Below are positions 12,613-15,807 of a stretch of 15,807 nucleotides of DNA, in pieces. Location: assembly GCA_002491195.1 (NCBI GenBank), contig DKVL01000098.1, positions 11,471 through 27,277 on the forward strand, written 5' to 3'. The position numbers and the translations under genes are program-made. The stretch is from Lachnospiraceae bacterium UBA7179. Lineage in GTDB: Bacteria; Bacillota; Clostridia; Lachnospirales; Lachnospiraceae. The first letter of the stretch is position 1. Every line of letters begins with the position of its first letter. The notes below the pieces were generated by a model. That model had not been told where the DNA came from, made no database searches, and worked only from the letters and a program-made list of their open reading frames with translations.

Positions 12613-13440
12613 TCACCGCACATACTTTGGCGCCACGCCAAACTTCTTTTTGAATGCGCGGCTCAGATGAAATTCATCATAAAACCCAAAATTGACCGCG
12701 ATTTCTTTCAGTGTGATATCCGCATTATTCTGCAGGGCATGATACACCATATCCAGCTTCTGACTCATCTGCCATGCATAAAATGTTTCGTTATATACCA
12801 TTTTAAACCGCTTATTCAAGGTTTTTTCGCTGACATAAAATTTGTGGGCAATCTCCGGTACGGAATAGAATATCTCTGGATTGGACTGCAAAAACTGGAC
12901 GATCTCGTCGACAAAAGCGACACATTGCACATTTCCTGCGGCTGCCCATTCCTGTTCGCTGATTTCACATAACAACAAGTCAAACAGGCACGAAAGCCTG
13001 TTTGACTTGTGTATTGTATCCTTCCAATAGACCGCAATGATCTCTGAAAAGTACTGATTGATTGCAATATGACCGCCACAGTGAATGACCGTTGGCAATC
13101 GCACAAAACGCTCATCAGCCACACAATCGCCCGTCTGTCTGACCATATGATCTCCCGGTGCAGATTCCACATGAAGATACATATTTCGCGAATTGGGGCT
13201 GCACAGCCGTGTCCCGTAATGATGGAACTGTGCGGGCAGGATCATCAGGTCGCCTTTCCGGACTGGATAGACCTCACAGTCCCCCTCATTCTCCAGGGCG
13301 ATTTCCCAATCTCCATCCAATATGTACAAAAAGTCGTGCTGCTGCATGACACGGTTTGGGTGCAGCATCGGATTCACAAATGTATTATAATTTGCCTCCA
13401 CAACCCTGCGCTGTGAAGATAACTCAAACGCATAATACAT
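12613..13440 (-). CDS. AraC-family transcriptional regulator with N-terminal cupin-type domain
   Basis: 275 residues from ATG 13440 (MYYAFELSS), preceded by GGAGGG five bases upstream; an upstream in-frame ATG at 13512 would lie ahead of the promoter's -10 box. The N-terminal part (HPNRVMQQHDFLYILDGDWEIALENEGDCEVYPVRKGDLMILPAQFHHYG) is a cupin-like effector domain, as in sugar-responsive AraC regulators. The C-terminal part has two HTH motifs: SVPEIAHKFYVSEKTLNKRFKMVYNETFYAW, then ITLKEIAVNFGFYDEFHLSRAFKKKFGVAPKYVR. The latter is the AraC family signature (GF-x-D-x-x-x-x-x-RAFKKxFG-x-xP). It lies downstream of the GH127 gene on the same strand with its own promoter. By context it probably responds to an arabinose-containing oligosaccharide and controls GH127 (inference). 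Confidence 0.92.
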   Translation of the reverse strand: MYYAFELSSQRRVVEANYNTFVNPMLHPNRVMQQHDFLYILDGDWEIALENEGDCEVYPVRKGDLMILPAQFHHYGTRLCSPNSRNMYLHVESAPGDHMVRQTGDCVADERFVRLPTVIHCGGHIAINQYFSEIIAVYWKDTIHKSNRLSCLFDLLLCEISEQEWAAAGNVQCVAFVDEIVQFLQSNPEIFYSVPEIAHKFYVSEKTLNKRFKMVYNETFYAWQMSQKLDMVYHALQNNADITLKEIAVNFGFYDEFHLSRAFKKKFGVAPKYVR

Positions 13441-13495
13441 AACATCCCTCCTTCGGCGCGATCTGCTGTACACTTTGGAAACGATCGCTGTATAT

Positions 13496-13525
13496 ATCAT
13501 ATCACAGGTCACGCTGGAATGTAAG
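13496..13525 (-). promoter_or_regulatory. Promoter of the AraC-type regulator
   Basis: On the minus strand CTTACA (13525-13520) is followed after 18 bases by TATGAT (13501-13496), with TGA directly in front forming an extended -10 box. The predicted leader is about 50 bases to the GGAGGG-ATG of the regulator. Confidence 0.55.
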
Positions 13526-13545
13526 GCTGTATGCGCAGTATTAAG

Positions 13546-15612
13546 CTAAATTGTAATCCACACTCTCATTTCCCCTTCGCCCCTGTTTGCCCACGCAAAG
13601 TAGGGAATCCAGGTCAGGGTTGTCCGATCATATTCTGTTCTCGTGTGCGCAAAGTAGAGTTTGTCTCCCTGTGCCTTTCGCTGCCTCCAGCCTGGCGCCT
13701 TGATCGCAATGACCGATTCTGCAGCAATCTGTTTCTCCTCCGTCTCAAACCGGGCATTCTCATCCATTTTCAATAAGTGCAGGTCTTTCCCATTGTCCGC
13801 TTCCTCCAGACAATACACAATCGGTCCACGCTGTACCGCCACCTTTCCGATCGTCTCACGCACCCTGGGATCTGATTCGATTACTTGTATTTCCATCGGA
13901 AATTCGATCTGTATGATATCCGATTTCCACGCTTTTGTGACATACAGATAACCATCCTTTTCTTCCCGTCTGATGGCGTTCTTTTTTTTGTCGCACAATC
14001 CTGCGTCACACTCTGTGTCATACGTACAATTGTCACCGATGCCAGTGATTTTATATTCCTGGCACCAGTCCGGAATGCGCAGCGCAATCGTAAAGGTTTC
14101 TTCTGCATCACACTCCACATGGATGCTGACATTTCCATTCCATGGAAATCCAGACTGAATGTCAATGTTCATCGTGCCTGACTGCAGCTGCTTTTCCATA
14201 TGGATTCCCATGTACAGATGAACATATACCGTGTCATCGGTCTCCGTAAACACATATTTCCCAATAGAACTGATCAGACGCGCCAGGTTCGGCGGACAGC
14301 AGGCACAACCAAACCATTTCTGCCGGACTGGTTTCACATGCTCTTTCCGGCTGTCCTTATGACACGCCTCCGGAACCACCTCCAAAGGGTTTACGTAGAA
14401 AAAGCTGGTTCCGTCCAGTCCCATACCGCTTAGGACAATGTTGTATAATTCCCGTTCCATGACATCCGCATACTTCGAATTGGGACTCATTCTGAGCATT
14501 CTCTGCGCGAAGAAAATCATTCCAATGGAGGCACAGGTCTCTGCATAGGCCGTGTCATTGGGCAGATCGTAGGCAAAAGAGAGCGCCTCCCCGATGTGTG
14601 TGCCGCCTACTCCGCCAGTGATGTACATTTTCTTCTGTGTAATGTCATTCCAGATCCGCTCGCACGCTGCTTTCAGCGCATCATCCGAGGTCAGTCTGGC
14701 AAAATCCGCCATCCCGGAGTAGAGATATACCGCTCTCACCGCATGACCCACTGCTTCTGACTGCTCCCGCACTGGCAGATGTGCCTGATGGTACTCATAG
14801 CGCAGCTCCTCTCCCTGATCGGATTTCACCGGATGTTCTCTATCATAGTAATACGGTTTTTTCCCTCTTTCATTGACAAAATAGAATCCCAGATCACGGT
14901 ATTTCTGCTCCCCTGTCACCTCATAGAGCTTTGCCAGTGCCATCTCCGCAATCTCATGTCCCGGGTAACCGCGCAGTTTGCCGTCCTCTGGTCCAATGTG
15001 TTCCGCGACGCAGTCTGCATAGCGGCAGGCCGCATCCAGAAGCTTCCTTTTCCCTGTCGCCTGATAATAAGCCACAGCCCCCTCGATCAGATGTCCCAGA
15101 CAGTACAGTTCATGATGGTCGCGCAAGTTTGTAAAACGCTTACTGATATCGTTAATGATATAAAAAGTATCCAGATATCCGTCCGGCTGCTGGGCGCGGC
15201 ATACAATCTCAATCGCCTCGTCAGCGGTCGCCTCCAGTTCCGGGTTGGGAAACTGGTGCAGGGTATAGGCCACCGCCTCGATCCATTTCGCAAAATCACT
15301 GTCCTGAAAGACAAAACCGTAAAATTTCTCCTCCAGCACATCGGGATTCTCCGGCCAGACACAAAAACCGTTGGTCGTATGAACCGGCTGTACATAACCG
15401 GCCTCCTGCTCGTGCTTTTGATTGATCGCGCCTGCCACCTTAAAATTGTGCATACAATAACTGGGCTGCGCATCTGGTATCCTGTCATTCAGCGCCTCCC
15501 ACTGGTACGGAATCACTGTATCGCGCACCAGGTCGATTTCCTTTTTCCAGAAAACATCTGTAACCTGGACTCTGTCCAGATCAATTGTGTTTGAACTTTT
15601 TTGATTTTCCAT
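13546..15612 (-). CDS. GH127-family beta-L-arabinofuranosidase
   Basis: 688 residues from ATG 15612 (MENQKSSNTIDL). The frame is open to a GTG at 15654, but family members start close to the IDLDxVxVTDxFW motif (10-22), and AGGTAGG lies 10 bases upstream of the ATG. GH127 enzymes release beta-L-arabinofuranose from plant arabino-oligosaccharides and hydroxyproline-linked arabinans. The active-site pattern matches HypBA1 of Bifidobacterium: E342 in GGTHIGEAL (acid/base, HypBA1 E322), E358 and C360 in AYAETCASIG (E338, C340), and C438-C439 in WFGCACCPPN (C417-C418, nucleophile and zinc ligands). The spacing of the first three residues is identical to HypBA1. There is no signal peptide, so it is intracellular and acts on imported oligosaccharides. 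An AraC regulator follows on the same strand; no transporter gene is visible in the window. Confidence 0.93.
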   Translation of the reverse strand: MENQKSSNTIDLDRVQVTDVFWKKEIDLVRDTVIPYQWEALNDRIPDAQPSYCMHNFKVAGAINQKHEQEAGYVQPVHTTNGFCVWPENPDVLEEKFYGFVFQDSDFAKWIEAVAYTLHQFPNPELEATADEAIEIVCRAQQPDGYLDTFYIINDISKRFTNLRDHHELYCLGHLIEGAVAYYQATGKRKLLDAACRYADCVAEHIGPEDGKLRGYPGHEIAEMALAKLYEVTGEQKYRDLGFYFVNERGKKPYYYDREHPVKSDQGEELRYEYHQAHLPVREQSEAVGHAVRAVYLYSGMADFARLTSDDALKAACERIWNDITQKKMYITGGVGGTHIGEALSFAYDLPNDTAYAETCASIGMIFFAQRMLRMSPNSKYADVMERELYNIVLSGMGLDGTSFFYVNPLEVVPEACHKDSRKEHVKPVRQKWFGCACCPPNLARLISSIGKYVFTETDDTVYVHLYMGIHMEKQLQSGTMNIDIQSGFPWNGNVSIHVECDAEETFTIALRIPDWCQEYKITGIGDNCTYDTECDAGLCDKKKNAIRREEKDGYLYVTKAWKSDIIQIEFPMEIQVIESDPRVRETIGKVAVQRGPIVYCLEEADNGKDLHLLKMDENARFETEEKQIAAESVIAIKAPGWRQRKAQGDKLYFAHTRTEYDRTTLTWIPYFAWANRGEGEMRVWITI

Positions 15613-15668
15613 CACTGACCAACCTACCTTTCTCATTCCTGATCCCAGCCCCACAATCCGTAGGCTCT

Positions 15669-15699
15669 AACCTAATGATATCTATTCTGATGGGATCAT
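15669..15699 (-). promoter_or_regulatory. Candidate regulatory region of the GH127 gene
   Basis: On the minus strand a TATCAT -10-like box lies near 15680-15675, and an inverted repeat TGATCCCATCA (TGAT/ATCA arms) lies just upstream at 15699-15689. No good -35 box is seen, which would suit an activator-dependent promoter, for instance one driven by the neighbouring AraC protein. This is a weak call. Confidence 0.3.
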
Positions 15700-15745
15700 G
15701 GAATTGATAAAAGGGATAAGTTCATGGATAATCTGGTAAAAATGA

Positions 15746-15775
15746 GTAACAGTTCAGCCTTCGGCTTCCTGTTAC
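15746..15775. repeat. Extragenic stem-loop upstream of GH127
   Basis: GTAACAG pairs with CTGTTAC (7 bp), and an inner stem AGCC/GGCT with a UUC loop sits inside it, separated by a small internal loop. There is no T tract and no gene ends here within the window. It resembles an extragenic palindromic element more than a terminator. Confidence 0.5.
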
Positions 15776-15782
15776 AGGCATC

Positions 15783-15807
15783 AAGCCATGCAAAAACCGC
15801 TTCGCGG
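15783..15807. repeat. Left half of a probable long inverted repeat, cut by the window edge
   Basis: AAGCCATGCAAAAA is followed by CCGC-TTC-GCGG, a 4-bp stem with a UUC loop that ends exactly at the window edge. If the missing sequence continues with the complement (TTTTTGCATGGCTT), this is a long hairpin of the kind scattered between Lachnospiraceae genes, and it would also act as a terminator for an upstream minus-strand or downstream plus-strand gene. The right arm is not in the window. Confidence 0.4.

Noticed and set aside
13441..13512. N-terminal extension of the AraC regulator to 13512
   Set aside because: The extension is Arg-rich with no cupin similarity and would start upstream of the predicted transcription start; GGAGGG is five bases from ATG 13440.
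14779..15594. 271-aa open frame antisense to GH127
   Set aside because: It lies entirely within a GH127 gene whose catalytic residues are all intact, and it shows no domain and no start signal.

Overview
The window looks like a chromosomal segment of a gut-type Clostridia, most likely Lachnospiraceae. Reasons: moderate GC, strong AGGAGG-type ribosome binding sites, sigma-A promoters with TTGACA/TATAAT or extended TGnTATAAT boxes, an LCP cell-envelope enzyme, a GH127 beta-L-arabinofuranosidase, and an Rpn-type nuclease with a heptad-repeat tail. The family assignment is inference from gene content; no rRNA, tRNA or other phylogenetic marker is present.

Layout. (1) 1-2543, minus strand: a cell-envelope cluster read LCP enzyme (2543-1389), Ser/Ala-rich secreted protein (1337-609), SH3-domain secreted protein with 11-residue repeats (500 to beyond the left edge). 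(2) 2544-3767: a small XRE repressor (2875-2648) sits just upstream of the LCP gene. A near-consensus promoter followed by a perfect 22-bp palindrome lies between them, and a second 15/18 copy of the palindrome core lies in the divergent XRE/lipoprotein region. A small lipoprotein (3028-3645, plus) ends in a cluster of three hairpins. (3) 3780-9725, minus: a tightly packed five-gene unit, read as an 818-aa double-module membrane-fusion protein, a 468-aa single-module membrane-fusion protein, a rhomboid protease, a flavodoxin-SCP2 fusion and a HIT-family hydrolase. Junctions overlap by 4, 32 and 4 bp, then a gap of 19 bp. No ABC transporter lies in the window. (4) 9779-11426, plus: a 69-aa protein resembling the C-terminal part of YloV/FakA, a 96-aa acidic protein and a 377-aa protein that I do not recognise; the last two overlap by 8 bp. 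(5) 11553-12512, plus: an Rpn/PD-(D/E)XK nuclease under its own promoter, with 21-bp tandem repeats coding heptads and a strong internal ribosome binding site in front of an in-frame ATG. (6) 12613-15612, minus: a GH127 glycosidase followed by an AraC-type regulator with its own promoter. Hairpin-rich extragenic repeat sequence runs off the right edge.

The signals I find most worth following are the internal in-frame start of the Rpn gene (a possible intragenic antitoxin), the coupled double-MFP/MFP/rhomboid operon without a transporter, and the XRE palindrome circuit that probably controls the LCP/secreted-protein cluster.

No stretch longer than 300 bases lacks a gene. The largest gene-free interval is 15613-15807, which holds the GH127 upstream region and the extragenic hairpins.
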